DNA of 64,000 nt from Mesorhizobium loti (GTDB lineage: Bacteria; Pseudomonadota; Alphaproteobacteria; Rhizobiales; Rhizobiaceae): positions 303,505 through 367,504 of the forward strand of contig NZ_PJRO01000007.1 in NCBI RefSeq assembly GCF_002858745.1, in the 5' to 3' direction. The translations under genes and the position numbers were made by a program. Shown in pieces: positions 27,543 through 36,169 of the stretch. How positions within the stretch are numbered: the stretch's first letter is position 1; every line of letters starts with the position of its first letter. The notes beneath the pieces are model-generated. The model did no database searches. It was not told the origin of the DNA and saw nothing but the letters and a program-made list of their open reading frames with translations.

Positions 27543-27722
27543 ATGACAACGTCGCAACAAATGACGCTTTCATTCTCCAGTCACCGCTGGTTGTCCTGGC
27601 TGGCGGATGGTTTCGGTCGCCGTCGGGGTGTTCAGCTCGACGTGCGGGAACTGTCGCCACATCTGCGCCGCGACCTCGGCCTGCTCGACGGCAACGACCC
27701 TTGCGGTCGCTGGCAATGCTGA
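27543..27722 (+). CDS. Small DUF1127-like protein
   Basis: A 59-residue frame starting at the ATG at 27543, behind a strong GGAGG site (spacing 9). It encodes a basic protein with HRWLSWLADGFGRRRG and the motif LDVRELSPHLRRDLGLLDG. A short arginine-rich helix followed by an L-x-x-L-x-x-x-x-L-R-D-L/I-G-L motif is the signature of DUF1127 (YjiS-like) proteins, frequent small alphaproteobacterial proteins; some are reported to act in phosphate and carbon metabolism or RNA turnover through partner binding. It stands alone between the LysR gene and the VapBC pair. Confidence 0.7.
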   Translation: MTTSQQMTLSFSSHRWLSWLADGFGRRRGVQLDVRELSPHLRRDLGLLDGNDPCGRWQC

Positions 27723-27750
27723 CCGATGACACGAACCTAACGCCGAACGC

Positions 27751-27792
27751 CGCATAAGCTCGAAAATCTGTTTTGATTTTTGGGCTTATGCG
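27751..27792. terminator. Possible two-way terminator between DUF1127-like gene and vapC
   Basis: Arms CGCATAAGC (27751-27759) and GCTTATGCG (27784-27792) can pair; the 24-base loop contains A and T runs. The right arm overlaps the stop codon of the convergent vapC gene. The long loop makes this a weak call, but position between two convergent genes supports it. Confidence 0.4.
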
Positions 27793-28190
27793 TTCGGAGC
27801 GATGAGGGTCAGCGACGGGAAATAGGTTCGGAAGCGGCCAACATCGCGCGTCAAAACTGGCTGTCGAGCGACCGCAGCGTGTGCGCCGACAAAGAAATCC
27901 GGCAACACACCTGTTCGTGAGCCGCCAGCATGGCGATATTGCGTAAACACCTTCCCCGCCAGAAACAACGCCTCGCGAGGCATCGACAAGATTTCAAGCC
28001 CAGCTTCCTCGACGAATGCTTCCAGGTCTTCAATCCGCTGATATCGAACCGCGAGTTCGGCGTAGACCACGTCGTTGATAAACAACGGCCCCCGTAGACT
28101 GCCGGCCTCAAGCTGGCTGATCGACCAGTCCGCCCAACGAGGATCGTTCGTCACCAAGTCGAGCAGGACGTTGGTATCGACCAGTGTCAC
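27786..28190 (-). CDS. vapC: PIN-domain toxin (VapC family)
   Basis: A 134-residue PIN-domain ribonuclease. The acidic active site is complete: D5 in MTLVDTNVLLDL, E45 in YAELAV, D98 in GVLPDFFVGAHAA and D116 in LTRDVGRFRTYFP. VapC toxins cut tRNA or rRNA sites and are held inactive by the partner antitoxin. Its start overlaps the antitoxin stop by four bases (ATGA), the usual coupling that keeps antitoxin in excess. The RNA target cannot be predicted. Confidence 0.9.
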   Translation of the reverse strand: MTLVDTNVLLDLVTNDPRWADWSISQLEAGSLRGPLFINDVVYAELAVRYQRIEDLEAFVEEAGLEILSMPREALFLAGKVFTQYRHAGGSRTGVLPDFFVGAHAAVARQPVLTRDVGRFRTYFPSLTLIAPNA

Positions 28191-28420
28191 CCCTCGCCCC
28201 GCGTCAGTGCCATGATCGCATCGGTATCGAGACCCACCCCTGCATGGCCGCGCAATCTCGCAAAACGGCTCGGCGGCTGCTTCTTGTCGGCGCGCGCGAT
28301 CACCACGCTGCCGTCGGCAGCACGCCGAAAGTCCACCCTGCTGCCGGGTACAATCCCCAGAAGATCACGGACCGGCTTCGGAATTGTAACTTGGCCTTTG
28401 GCTGTAACTGTCGTCGCCAT
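28187..28420 (-). CDS. vapB: AbrB/SpoVT-type antitoxin (VapB family)
   Basis: A 77-residue antitoxin. The N-terminal swapped-hairpin DNA-binding fold reads TVTAKGQVTIPKPVRDLLGI then PGSRVDFRRAADGSVVIAR; the C-terminal tail (SRFARLRGHAGVGLDTDAIM) would wrap the toxin. The start MATTVTAKGQ at 28420 is chosen over an in-frame codon at 28522 because AbrB domains begin here. It normally represses its own operon as a complex with VapC. Confidence 0.88.
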   Translation of the reverse strand: MATTVTAKGQVTIPKPVRDLLGIVPGSRVDFRRAADGSVVIARADKKQPPSRFARLRGHAGVGLDTDAIMALTRGEG

Positions 28421-28533
28421 GTTCGCCTCGGTAATGATTAATTTTCTAGAGGTATTACCTGCCGCGATGCTTTTCAATCCCACTGCAGACAGATAGTCCG
28501 CCGGATAGCTTCCCATCTCCAATTCGTAGGACT

Positions 28534-29241
28534 CTATCCCACGCCGACATAACGTTTGACGGCCGCCGGATCTCCACGCAACGCCTCGGCGGTCATGGTC
28601 TCGCGGTTGCGACCGTTCTCGATGAAGGCGACGCGATCAGCGACGGCGAGCACGGCTTCCACCCGTTGCTCGACCAGGATGGTCGAGACGCCGAGGCCGC
28701 GCAGCTTGGCGACCGTCTCGCGGATCTTCTCGATCATCGACGGCATCAGCCCTTCGGTCGGCTCGTCCAGCAGCAGGGCCTGCGGTTCCAGACAAAGCGC
28801 GCGCGCCATGGCAAGCATCTGCTGCTCGCCTCCCGACAGCGTGCCGGAACGTTGCCTGAGCCGTTCGCGCAGGCGTGGAAACAGATCCAGCACGGCTTCG
28901 CGCGTCGCCGCACCCTTGCCCCGCGCCATCAGGCCGATCTCGATGTTCTCGGCAACCGTCATCTCGGCGAACAGCCGGCGGCCCTGGGGCACATAGGCAA
29001 CGCCAGCCTTCGGCACCTCATGCGCGGCCAGCGCCGTCAACTCGCGACCTTCGAGGCGGATCGAACCGGCCGCTGCCGGCACCAGCCCCATGATGGCCTT
29101 CAGCGTCGTCGTCTTGCCGGCGCCGTTGCGGCCGAGCAGACACAGCACCTCACCCCTGTTCAGCACAAGGTCCAGCCCGTGCAGGACTTGAACCTCGCCA
29201 TAGAAACAATCAAGGCCCTTGATGGTGAGCAGCTCAGCCAT
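28534..29241 (-). CDS. livF: Branched-chain amino-acid type ABC transporter ATPase (LivF)
   Basis: A 235-residue ATPase: Walker A LLGRNGAGKTTTLKAIMGL, signature TLSGGEQQMLAMARAL, Walker B LLLDEPTEGLMPSM, and YVPQGRRLFAEMTVAENI typical of LivF. The start MAELLTIKGL at 29241 overlaps the LivG stop by eight bases. Last gene of a five-gene HAAT-family importer operon. Substrates of this family include branched-chain amino acids but also amides, urea and aromatic compounds; the substrate is not fixed by sequence. Confidence 0.92.
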   Translation of the reverse strand: MAELLTIKGLDCFYGEVQVLHGLDLVLNRGEVLCLLGRNGAGKTTTLKAIMGLVPAAAGSIRLEGRELTALAAHEVPKAGVAYVPQGRRLFAEMTVAENIEIGLMARGKGAATREAVLDLFPRLRERLRQRSGTLSGGEQQMLAMARALCLEPQALLLDEPTEGLMPSMIEKIRETVAKLRGLGVSTILVEQRVEAVLAVADRVAFIENGRNRETMTAEALRGDPAAVKRYVGVG

Positions 29242-29965
29242 GCGCTGCTCCGAGATAGGCTTCCTGAACCTGGGCATTGGCGCGGATTTCCGCCGGATCA
29301 CCCTCGGCGATGATCCGGCCGACGTCGAAGACGGTGATGCGATGGGCGAGCTGCATCACCACCGGCATGTTGTGTTCGATGATCAGCACGGTGGCATCGC
29401 GTGCAATCTCGCGGATCAAGGCGACAAAGCCTTCGATCTCGCCGTCGGAAAGACCTTGTGTCGGCTCGTCCAGGATCAGCAGGCGCGGCTGCAGCGCCAG
29501 ACCCATGGCCACTTCCAGCAGGCGTTGATGGCCATAGGCGAGTTGGCCGGCCGGAGTTCCTGCACGGTCCGCCAGGCCCACCTGCTCGAGGGCTTTCATG
29601 GCGCCAGTGCGCACCGCGCCCCTGGAGCGACCGTCGGTCAAGGTGCGCTGCACCGAAAGCGCGACATTGTCGTAGGCAGAGAGATTGGCGAAGACACTGG
29701 TGACCTGGAACGTATAGGCGATGCCCAGCCGCACCCGTCTATATGCCGGCAAGGTGGTTATGTCGGCGCCAACGAAGTTGATCGTGCCCGACGACGGCAG
29801 GATCCGGCCGCAAACCAGGCCGACGAAGGTCGTCTTGCCGGCGCCGTTCGGACCGATGATGGCGCGGATCTCTCCCGGCATCAGGCTGAAGTCGGCATTG
29901 TCCACGGCGCGCAGGCCGCCGAAATCGCGCGACAGGCCGCTGGTCGTCAGCAGTGGCTGCGTCAT
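29234..29965 (-). CDS. livG: Branched-chain amino-acid type ABC transporter ATPase (LivG)
   Basis: Second ATPase of the importer, 243 residues from MTQPLLTTSGLSRDFGGL. Walker A GPNGAGKTTFVGL; Walker B LLILDEPTQGLSD; the signature is the LivG variant LAYGHQRLLEVAMGLA in place of LSGGQ. The ATG at 29965 is chosen because it overlaps the LivM stop in the four-base ATGA pattern seen throughout this operon; an ATG at 29974 is also in frame. Confidence 0.9.
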   Translation of the reverse strand: MTQPLLTTSGLSRDFGGLRAVDNADFSLMPGEIRAIIGPNGAGKTTFVGLVCGRILPSSGTINFVGADITTLPAYRRVRLGIAYTFQVTSVFANLSAYDNVALSVQRTLTDGRSRGAVRTGAMKALEQVGLADRAGTPAGQLAYGHQRLLEVAMGLALQPRLLILDEPTQGLSDGEIEGFVALIREIARDATVLIIEHNMPVVMQLAHRITVFDVGRIIAEGDPAEIRANAQVQEAYLGAAHG

Positions 29966-30924
29966 GGCAACCACCTGATCCAGCGTTTGCGCACGGCACC
30001 CAGGATGCCCTTCGGCGCGAACAAGACGAGAAGGATAAGAGCCACGCCCACGATCAGCAGCCAGGCTGAAGTGTAGCTGCTGGCGATGTCGGTCACATAG
30101 TAGATGAACAGTGTGCCGATGAGCGGGCCAAGCGTGGTGGCGGCACCACCGGCCAGCACCCAGAGCAACGGCAGGATGGAATACTGCACCGAGGCGAAAT
30201 TGGAGCCTACATAACCGAACAGCAGCGCATAGGCAGCACCCGCCGCGGCACAGAAGACACCGGAAAGCACGATTGCCGCGAGCTTGTTGGCGAAGGTGTC
30301 GTAGCCCAGCATGCGCGTGCGCTCCTCATTCTCGCGGATCGCCACCAGGACACGGCCGAAGCGGGAGCGGACAATCGCCAGCGTTGCAAACAGGACGACG
30401 GCAAACAGCACCAGAGCCGCAACATAGCGCACGGTCGGAACCGTGAGATCAACGCTGGCATTGCCGATCGTCACGATGCGGCTGGCCTGCTGCAGAACCA
30501 GCCCCTGATCGCCGCCGGTCCACTGGTTGAAATAGACGATGGTCAGGAGGAGGGCCTGCGCGAACATCATGGTGACGATCATGAAAGCGACCCCGGACGT
30601 GCGCAGTGCCAGCAAGCCGACGACCAGCGCCAACAGCGCGCCGCAGACAAGCCCGGCAATGAAAGCTGCCGGGACCCCGAAACCGAGATAGGTGATCGCC
30701 AGCCCGCTGCCGTAGAGGCCGGCGGCAAAGAACATGGCATGGCCGAGGCTGAGCAGCCCGGCATAGCCGAACAGGAGATTGTAGCCCATCGCGAAGGTGG
30801 CCAGCACCAGGATGCGCGCGAACAGGCCATGGTGATAGTCGGGCAGCAGGAAGTTCAGCGCAAACAGCACCGCGACCACGGCCGCATGCAACCCATAGAC
30901 CCTTGCCGTCGACGCCTCCGTCAT
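29962..30924 (-). CDS. livM: Branched-chain amino-acid type ABC transporter permease (LivM)
   Basis: A 320-residue permease with about nine or ten helices and the LivM motifs GYNLLFGYAGLLSLGHAMFFAAGLY, RENEERTRMLGYDTFANKL and GGAATTLGPLIGT. It overlaps livH and livG by four bases each. The N-terminal helix begins directly after a short polar segment (MTEASTARVYG). Partner of LivH in the membrane channel. Confidence 0.92.
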   Translation of the reverse strand: MTEASTARVYGLHAAVVAVLFALNFLLPDYHHGLFARILVLATFAMGYNLLFGYAGLLSLGHAMFFAAGLYGSGLAITYLGFGVPAAFIAGLVCGALLALVVGLLALRTSGVAFMIVTMMFAQALLLTIVYFNQWTGGDQGLVLQQASRIVTIGNASVDLTVPTVRYVAALVLFAVVLFATLAIVRSRFGRVLVAIRENEERTRMLGYDTFANKLAAIVLSGVFCAAAGAAYALLFGYVGSNFASVQYSILPLLWVLAGGAATTLGPLIGTLFIYYVTDIASSYTSAWLLIVGVALILLVLFAPKGILGAVRKRWIRWLP

Positions 30925-31802
30925 CGGGCGGTCGTTCCGAACAGGCCCTGCGGACGGAACACCAGAACCATGGCTACCGCCAGCGTAGCAATCAGCTTGG
31001 CAAGCGTTGGCGAAAAGAACATCGAGATGATGCCGTCCGACAGGCCGATCAGCAGCGCCGCCACCACCGTGCCGCGCAGCGAGCCCAGGCCGCCGATGAT
31101 GACGACGATGAAGGACAGGAGCAGCGGATCCTGCCCCATCAGGTAATGGGCCTGGCTGATCGGCACGATCAGCACCGCAGCGGTGGCGGCCAGCATGGCG
31201 CCGAGTGCGAAAACACCGGCATAGACGCGCTCGACCGGAATGGCGAAGGCCTGCGCCATTTCGCGGTCATATTGCGTGGCGCGCATGACCAGGCCGATCT
31301 TCGTTCGGGTCAGCACCAGCCATGTCGCGATGAGCAGCAGCGCGGATGCTGCAATGACGGAAAGCTTGTAGCCGGAATAGCCGAACCAGGGCAGCAGCAC
31401 GCGATAGCTGAACGGTGGCGTCACCGGTCGCGCTTCCGGCCCATAAAAACTCAGCGCCAGTTGCTGGATGATGTAGAGCAGGCCGATGGTGGCAACGATG
31501 GTGGCTTCCGGATCGTAATTGAGCCGGCGCAACACCAGCCGCTCGGAAAGCAGGGCCACCGAGCCGACCACGAGCGGCGCCACGATCAGCGCCGCCACGA
31601 AACCGAGCGCCGGATGCGTGCCGAGCGCCGTTGCCACCGCCCAGGCAAGCACCGCGCCCAGCATGAAGAACTCGCCATGGGCGACGTTGACGATGCGCAT
31701 CACCCCGAACACCAGCGACAGGCCAAGCGCGGTGAGCGCCAGAACGGCCGCCGTGACCAGCCCTTCCAGCGTGGCGAGCAGAAGATGCGGTCCGAAAGCC
31801 AT
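30921..31802 (-). CDS. livH: Branched-chain amino-acid type ABC transporter permease (LivH)
   Basis: A 293-residue permease with about eight helices. Signature segments are GLSLVFGVMRIVNVAHGEFFMLGA, RLNYDPEATIVATIGL, MRATQYDREMAQAFAIPVERVY and IGGLGSLRGTVVAALLIG. The start MAFGPHLLLATLEG at 31802 follows the binding-protein gene by 35 bp; the open frame further upstream only shadows that gene. First membrane gene of the operon. Confidence 0.92.
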   Translation of the reverse strand: MAFGPHLLLATLEGLVTAAVLALTALGLSLVFGVMRIVNVAHGEFFMLGAVLAWAVATALGTHPALGFVAALIVAPLVVGSVALLSERLVLRRLNYDPEATIVATIGLLYIIQQLALSFYGPEARPVTPPFSYRVLLPWFGYSGYKLSVIAASALLLIATWLVLTRTKIGLVMRATQYDREMAQAFAIPVERVYAGVFALGAMLAATAAVLIVPISQAHYLMGQDPLLLSFIVVIIGGLGSLRGTVVAALLIGLSDGIISMFFSPTLAKLIATLAVAMVLVFRPQGLFGTTAR

Positions 31803-31837
31803 CAGGTTCCGGCTTTCGATGACGGCAAGGCCATCAC

Positions 31838-33136
31838 CTACAAGGACTGCTTGGTGTAGTCGGCCTCCGGCTCGTACATGCCGTCCTCGATCGCCGTCTT
31901 GTGCACGACCTTGAGCTTGCCGCCTTCCAGCTTGGAGATGTTCTGGGTGCCGAAGCACTGGTGGATCTTGCCGTTGAAGACCTTCTTGCCTTGCGGATGC
32001 TCCGGTCCTTCGGCGAATTCGGTCAACGCCTCGGTCGCCTCGACCAATTTTGCGCGGTCTTCCGGCCCCTTGTAGCCGGCATCTTCCATCGCCTTCTTGA
32101 TGACGTAGAGCGTTTCCCAGCAGCCGAACATATGTGCGGCAGTGGAGACGTCCTTGGCGTCGGCGACGGCCGCGCCGTTGTCGTCGATGTCGACGGCGGC
32201 GCGGTAGGCCTTCTGCGCTTCCGTGTCATCGGCCTGCGCATAGCGCGGCGAACCTTCCCAGAAATGGCTGCCGTCGAGATATTCGAGGCCGGGGCTGTTG
32301 ATGTCGACCGCTTCCAGCGAGTCGATGAAACCGAACAGCTTCGGCCCGCTTGATCCGTAGAAGTCACCCAGTTCCTTGACGAAGGTGAGCACCGCCGGCC
32401 CGACCATGACGTGGTAGATGGCGTCGGTGTCGGAGGGGATCTGCGGGAAGTACTTGGTGAAGGAGGATTCCGTCGGCGGGATCGCGATCTTTGCCACGAC
32501 TTCCGCACCCGCCTTCTGCAAGGCCGGTGGCAGGTAGTCGCGATGGTCGTAGCCGAAAGCGTAGTCGGGGAAGATCATGGTGATCTTCTTGCCAGCATTG
32601 GCGGCGATCCATGGCGCCACGGACGTCACCTGCGCGCGCACGTCGGTAATGCCTGGCTGGAACACGTAGCGGTTCAGCTTGCCGGACGCGACATGATAGC
32701 CTTCCGAGACAACATAATAGGGGATCTTCAGTTCGCCCGCCGTCGGCGCCGAACCGACCACGACATTGGAAAACAGGGTGCCATAGACGATGTCGACCTT
32801 GTGCTGGGTGGCAAGCTTGGCCACCACTTCGGCGCCCCGGGCGGCATCCGTACCGTCGTCTTCGATGACCACTTCAATCGGCCGGCCGTTGATACCGCCG
32901 GCGGCGTTGATCGCCTTCACAGCGGCTGCGGTGGTCCTTTCATACCAGCGGCCGTAGGCGGCACCGATGCCGGTGCGATGCGCCTGGAAGCCGATCCTCA
33001 TCGGTGCCGAACTTTGCGCCTGCGCATAACGCACGAAACCGGGTGCAGCAGCCAGGCCTGCGCCGGCAGCCAGTCCTTTCAGGATGGTGCGGCGGGACGC
33101 CTTGCCGTTGGTCAGATCGAAGAAGCGGCCGGTCAT
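31838..33136 (-). CDS. Branched-chain amino-acid type ABC transporter binding protein
   Basis: A 432-residue Peripla_BP_6 family protein. The N-terminus has a twin-arginine type signal (SRRTILKGLAAGAGLAAAPG, ending about YAQAQ), so it is probably exported folded. The mature domain starts MRIGFQAHRTGIGAAYGRWY and includes INAAGGINGRPIEVVIEDDG and the paired lobes characteristic of LivK/amide-binding proteins. A GAGGGG ribosome site fixes the start at 33136 over an upstream in-frame codon. It heads the operon and sets its specificity. Confidence 0.92.
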   Translation of the reverse strand: MTGRFFDLTNGKASRRTILKGLAAGAGLAAAPGFVRYAQAQSSAPMRIGFQAHRTGIGAAYGRWYERTTAAAVKAINAAGGINGRPIEVVIEDDGTDAARGAEVVAKLATQHKVDIVYGTLFSNVVVGSAPTAGELKIPYYVVSEGYHVASGKLNRYVFQPGITDVRAQVTSVAPWIAANAGKKITMIFPDYAFGYDHRDYLPPALQKAGAEVVAKIAIPPTESSFTKYFPQIPSDTDAIYHVMVGPAVLTFVKELGDFYGSSGPKLFGFIDSLEAVDINSPGLEYLDGSHFWEGSPRYAQADDTEAQKAYRAAVDIDDNGAAVADAKDVSTAAHMFGCWETLYVIKKAMEDAGYKGPEDRAKLVEATEALTEFAEGPEHPQGKKVFNGKIHQCFGTQNISKLEGGKLKVVHKTAIEDGMYEPEADYTKQSL

Positions 33137-33258
33137 CGAATTCCCCTCATGGCATTGACCCACGGCCGGCAACCGGCCGCATGAAATCGCGTGGCAAACC
33201 AAGCATCAAACCCCTGTCAAGGCAAGCCAGCATTCCGCCCTTTGCCGGCAACAGGACG

Positions 33259-34692
33259 TCATCCGGCGGTGGGTGTCGCAAGCAGCCAGAGGCCGAAAAG
33301 CGTATACGCAACCATCAGCATGGTAAGCGGAATCTGCAACAACGCCGCCTGCGACGTTACAGGCGCCAACCGGGACGCTGTGACATGAGCAACAAGCACG
33401 GCCAGGATGTGCCCGCCGACGATCAGGACCGCCTGGATGTTCCACAGCCACCAGGCCGCGTCCGCACCGGCGGCGATGCCCGCGGTGACCGTCATATGCG
33501 CCGTTCCGAACAGATCCCACCCCAGGGCGAAAGGATCCGACAGGGCAACCAGGGCATACTGGCCATTGACGAGCACATCAGTGAGATAGTGCGCGATGTG
33601 ATAGGCCAGCGCGATCGGCACGATCGACCAGACCAGCAGTCCGGCAATCTGAGTGAAGGGGAGGCGGCCGCCGGCAAGCCAGCGACCGGCCAGGATCGAG
33701 ACGCCGAACAACAGCGCCAGCAAGAAAAACGTCGCGACGAGACCCAGGCTACCCATGCCGATCATCGCGGTGCGGCCGGGCAGTTCGAGCGGGTTGATAC
33801 CGTTCAGGCCGAACCAGAAGAAGGTTCGCATCAGCCCGTCGAAAGAGACCGACGACAGGGCAAGCAGCAGGAAGGCACCACCGCTAAACGGCAGCGACGT
33901 CGCGTCGAGCAATTTGGCGCCCGGCCAGCAGAGCGACAGCCTGCCAGCTTCATCGCGGTCGAGCAGCGAGAACCGCGCCAGCATCGCAAAGAAGATGCTG
34001 AGGAATTCGCCGCGGCTGCTCCACACGTCATAGCCGAACACCAGCATCAACACGAAGCTGAACAACCAGTAACCGCCGGCCACCATGGCCAGTTTTGAAG
34101 GATCGTCCGGGGCGGGATAGACCAGTTCGAACCAGGCAAAGCCGAAGAAAAACAGGAAGGCGAGCCAATAACCGAGCCACGACGGCAGGCGCATTCGCTC
34201 ATCTTCGCTACCGATCAATCGTGCGAGGAGCCGCCAGGGCCCGTACCATGGGTTCAGCCAGGACCAGAGGTTGCCGAACATCCCTTGAGCCAACGTCATA
34301 CCAGTCCAAAGCAGGGTCCAGATGGTCAGCGGCAAGGGATTGGAGAGAGGATCGCGGCTGCCCCAGAACCCGGCTGCGATCAGGGCGACAAAAACGGCGA
34401 ATGAAAGCAGACTGACGGCAACACGTGCGGTATCCGGAAGCCGGAAAAGGACGAGCCGCTTGCGCCAGAGGCGGCGCAGCGCTTCGGGAGACATCAGGCT
34501 CAGCACCAGGAAGGATGCCGCCACCGCGAAGGCGCCGCCCGCGAGATAGTAGTTGGTCGGCAAAAGCAGGACATGGCCGCGGTCGGAAGCATGCGCCAAT
34601 GCCTGTGCTGGAAGCAGCAGAACCGAGCATGCGGATGCGGCGACAGTGAATGCTGCCCACCGAGTTTGCCGCTGACTGAACCGCTTGCTCAT
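33259..34692 (-). CDS. Polytopic membrane protein of unknown function
   Basis: A 477-residue protein with a signal-like N-terminus (FTVAASACSVLLLPAQALAH) and about ten hydrophobic segments. Recurrent features are HASDRGHVLLLPTNYYLAGG near the N-terminus, GNLWSWLNPWYGPWRLLARL, FFGFAWFELVYPAPDDPSKL and, near the C-terminus, AYHIAHYLTDVLVNGQ. The histidine- and tryptophan-rich loops between helices suggest metal or heme contact, but I do not recognise the family with confidence. It starts 29 bp after pncB on the same strand. The start MSKRFSQRQTRW is chosen because upstream in-frame codons overlap pncB. Confidence 0.75.
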   Translation of the reverse strand: MSKRFSQRQTRWAAFTVAASACSVLLLPAQALAHASDRGHVLLLPTNYYLAGGAFAVAASFLVLSLMSPEALRRLWRKRLVLFRLPDTARVAVSLLSFAVFVALIAAGFWGSRDPLSNPLPLTIWTLLWTGMTLAQGMFGNLWSWLNPWYGPWRLLARLIGSEDERMRLPSWLGYWLAFLFFFGFAWFELVYPAPDDPSKLAMVAGGYWLFSFVLMLVFGYDVWSSRGEFLSIFFAMLARFSLLDRDEAGRLSLCWPGAKLLDATSLPFSGGAFLLLALSSVSFDGLMRTFFWFGLNGINPLELPGRTAMIGMGSLGLVATFFLLALLFGVSILAGRWLAGGRLPFTQIAGLLVWSIVPIALAYHIAHYLTDVLVNGQYALVALSDPFALGWDLFGTAHMTVTAGIAAGADAAWWLWNIQAVLIVGGHILAVLVAHVTASRLAPVTSQAALLQIPLTMLMVAYTLFGLWLLATPTAG

Positions 34693-34721
34693 CCTGCGAA
34701 CGGCAACCGAACCCGCCTTGC

Positions 34722-36026
34722 CTAGACCTTCACGAGCTGGCGCACTCGCGCCTCTTCGCCGAAGACGCGAATGTAGCGCTCGATTTCCTTCTCGTCGCCC
34801 GTCGCCTTCGCCGGATTGTCGGACAGCTTCACCGCCGGGCGGCCATTGGTTTCGGTGACCTTGCACACCAGCGAGATCGCGTTGAGCCGGTCGGTCGGCA
34901 CCGGCGCGCAATCCTCGAAATCATTGGTGAGATTGGTGCCCCAGCCGAAGGACATGCGCACCTTGCCCTCGAAATGGCGATAGGTCTCGATGATGGTTTC
35001 GACATCGAGGCCATCGGAGAAGATCAGCAGTTTCTGGCGGGGGTCCCTGCCCCTTTCATGCCACCAGGAAATGATGCGTTCGCCCCCTTCGATCGGCGGC
35101 GCGCTGTCGGGGCGGAAGCCCGTCCAGTCAGCGACCCAGTCCGGCGCGTCACGCAGGAAGGCGGCGGTGCCAAAGGCGTCTGGCAGCACGATCAACAGAT
35201 TGCCGCCGTAATAACGCTGCCAGTCCTGCAGGACCTTGTAAGGCGCCTGGCGCAACTCGGCCTCGGAATTGGCCATCGCAGCAAGCACCATCGGCAATTC
35301 GTGTGCGTTGGTGCCGAGCGCTTCGAGATCGTTGTCCATTGCCAGCAGCACGTTCGAGGTGCCCGTAAAGGCCTCGCCGATGCCTTCCTTCAGGGCTTCC
35401 ACGCACCAGCGCTGCCACAGGAAGGAATGACGCCGGCGCGTGCCGAAGTCGGAGATGCGGATGGCCGGCAGCTGTTTCAGACGTTCTGTCTTGGCCCACA
35501 TCTTGGCCTTGGCGCGTGCGTAGAGCACGTCGAGAGCAAACGGGCCGAAAGCTTTGAGCGCCGAACGCGACCGCAATTCGTTGATGATGGCCAGCGCCGG
35601 GATTTCCCACAGCGTGGTGTACATCCACGGGCCGGAGAAAGAGAGTTCGAACTGGCCGTCGCGTTTGGTCAGCTCATATTCGGGCAACTGGAAGTTCTCC
35701 AGCCAGGCAAGGAATTCCGGCTCGAAGATCTGCTTGCGGCCATAGAAGTTGTTACCGCCCAGCCAGATCATTTCCTTCTTGGTGAAACGCAGTGTCCTGG
35801 CGTGATCGAGCTGCTCGCGCAGTTCGCCGATATCGATCTCGTCGGCCAGCCGCACCTTGGTCTTGCGATTGATGAGCGAGAAGGTGGTGTCGACCTTGGG
35901 ATACAGGCCCCAGATCATCTGCAGCATCAGAAGCTTGTAGAAATCGGTGTCGAGCAGCGACCGCACGATGGGGTCGAGCTTCCAGGTGTGGTTGTAGACG
36001 CGCCGCGCGATGTCAGTCTTGGCCAT
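34722..36026 (-). CDS. pncB: Nicotinate phosphoribosyltransferase
   Basis: Joins nicotinate to phosphoribosyl pyrophosphate, with ATP, to form nicotinate mononucleotide in the NAD salvage (Preiss-Handler) pathway. The 434-residue product has the family features: N-terminal [19 protein letters not shown], the catalytic histidine region of [36 protein letters not shown], and [20 protein letters not shown] with [11 protein letters not shown], which bind the phosphoribosyl group. Length matches the short PncB class. Upstream is a 143-bp gap to the LysR gene. Confidence 0.96.
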   Translation of the reverse strand: MAKTDIARRVYNHTWKLDPIVRSLLDTDFYKLLMLQMIWGLYPKVDTTFSLINRKTKVRLADEIDIGELREQLDHARTLRFTKKEMIWLGGNNFYGRKQIFEPEFLAWLENFQLPEYELTKRDGQFELSFSGPWMYTTLWEIPALAIINELRSRSALKAFGPFALDVLYARAKAKMWAKTERLKQLPAIRISDFGTRRRHSFLWQRWCVEALKEGIGEAFTGTSNVLLAMDNDLEALGTNAHELPMVLAAMANSEAELRQAPYKVLQDWQRYYGGNLLIVLPDAFGTAAFLRDAPDWVADWTGFRPDSAPPIEGGERIISWWHERGRDPRQKLLIFSDGLDVETIIETYRHFEGKVRMSFGWGTNLTNDFEDCAPVPTDRLNAISLVCKVTETNGRPAVKLSDNPAKATGDEKEIERYIRVFGEEARVRQLVKV

Positions 36027-36169
36027 GTCCGAAACCTGTTTCCGCCGAAGTCCTATCCACTACCGGATTGGCCTCTTAGCATTGAAATGATTAACGCGCT
36101 TCCCGCTTTGCGACCGCAAGGCGGGAAGGCCATGAACATGGGGGCATCACCGCTACTTGTCGAGCAGTC

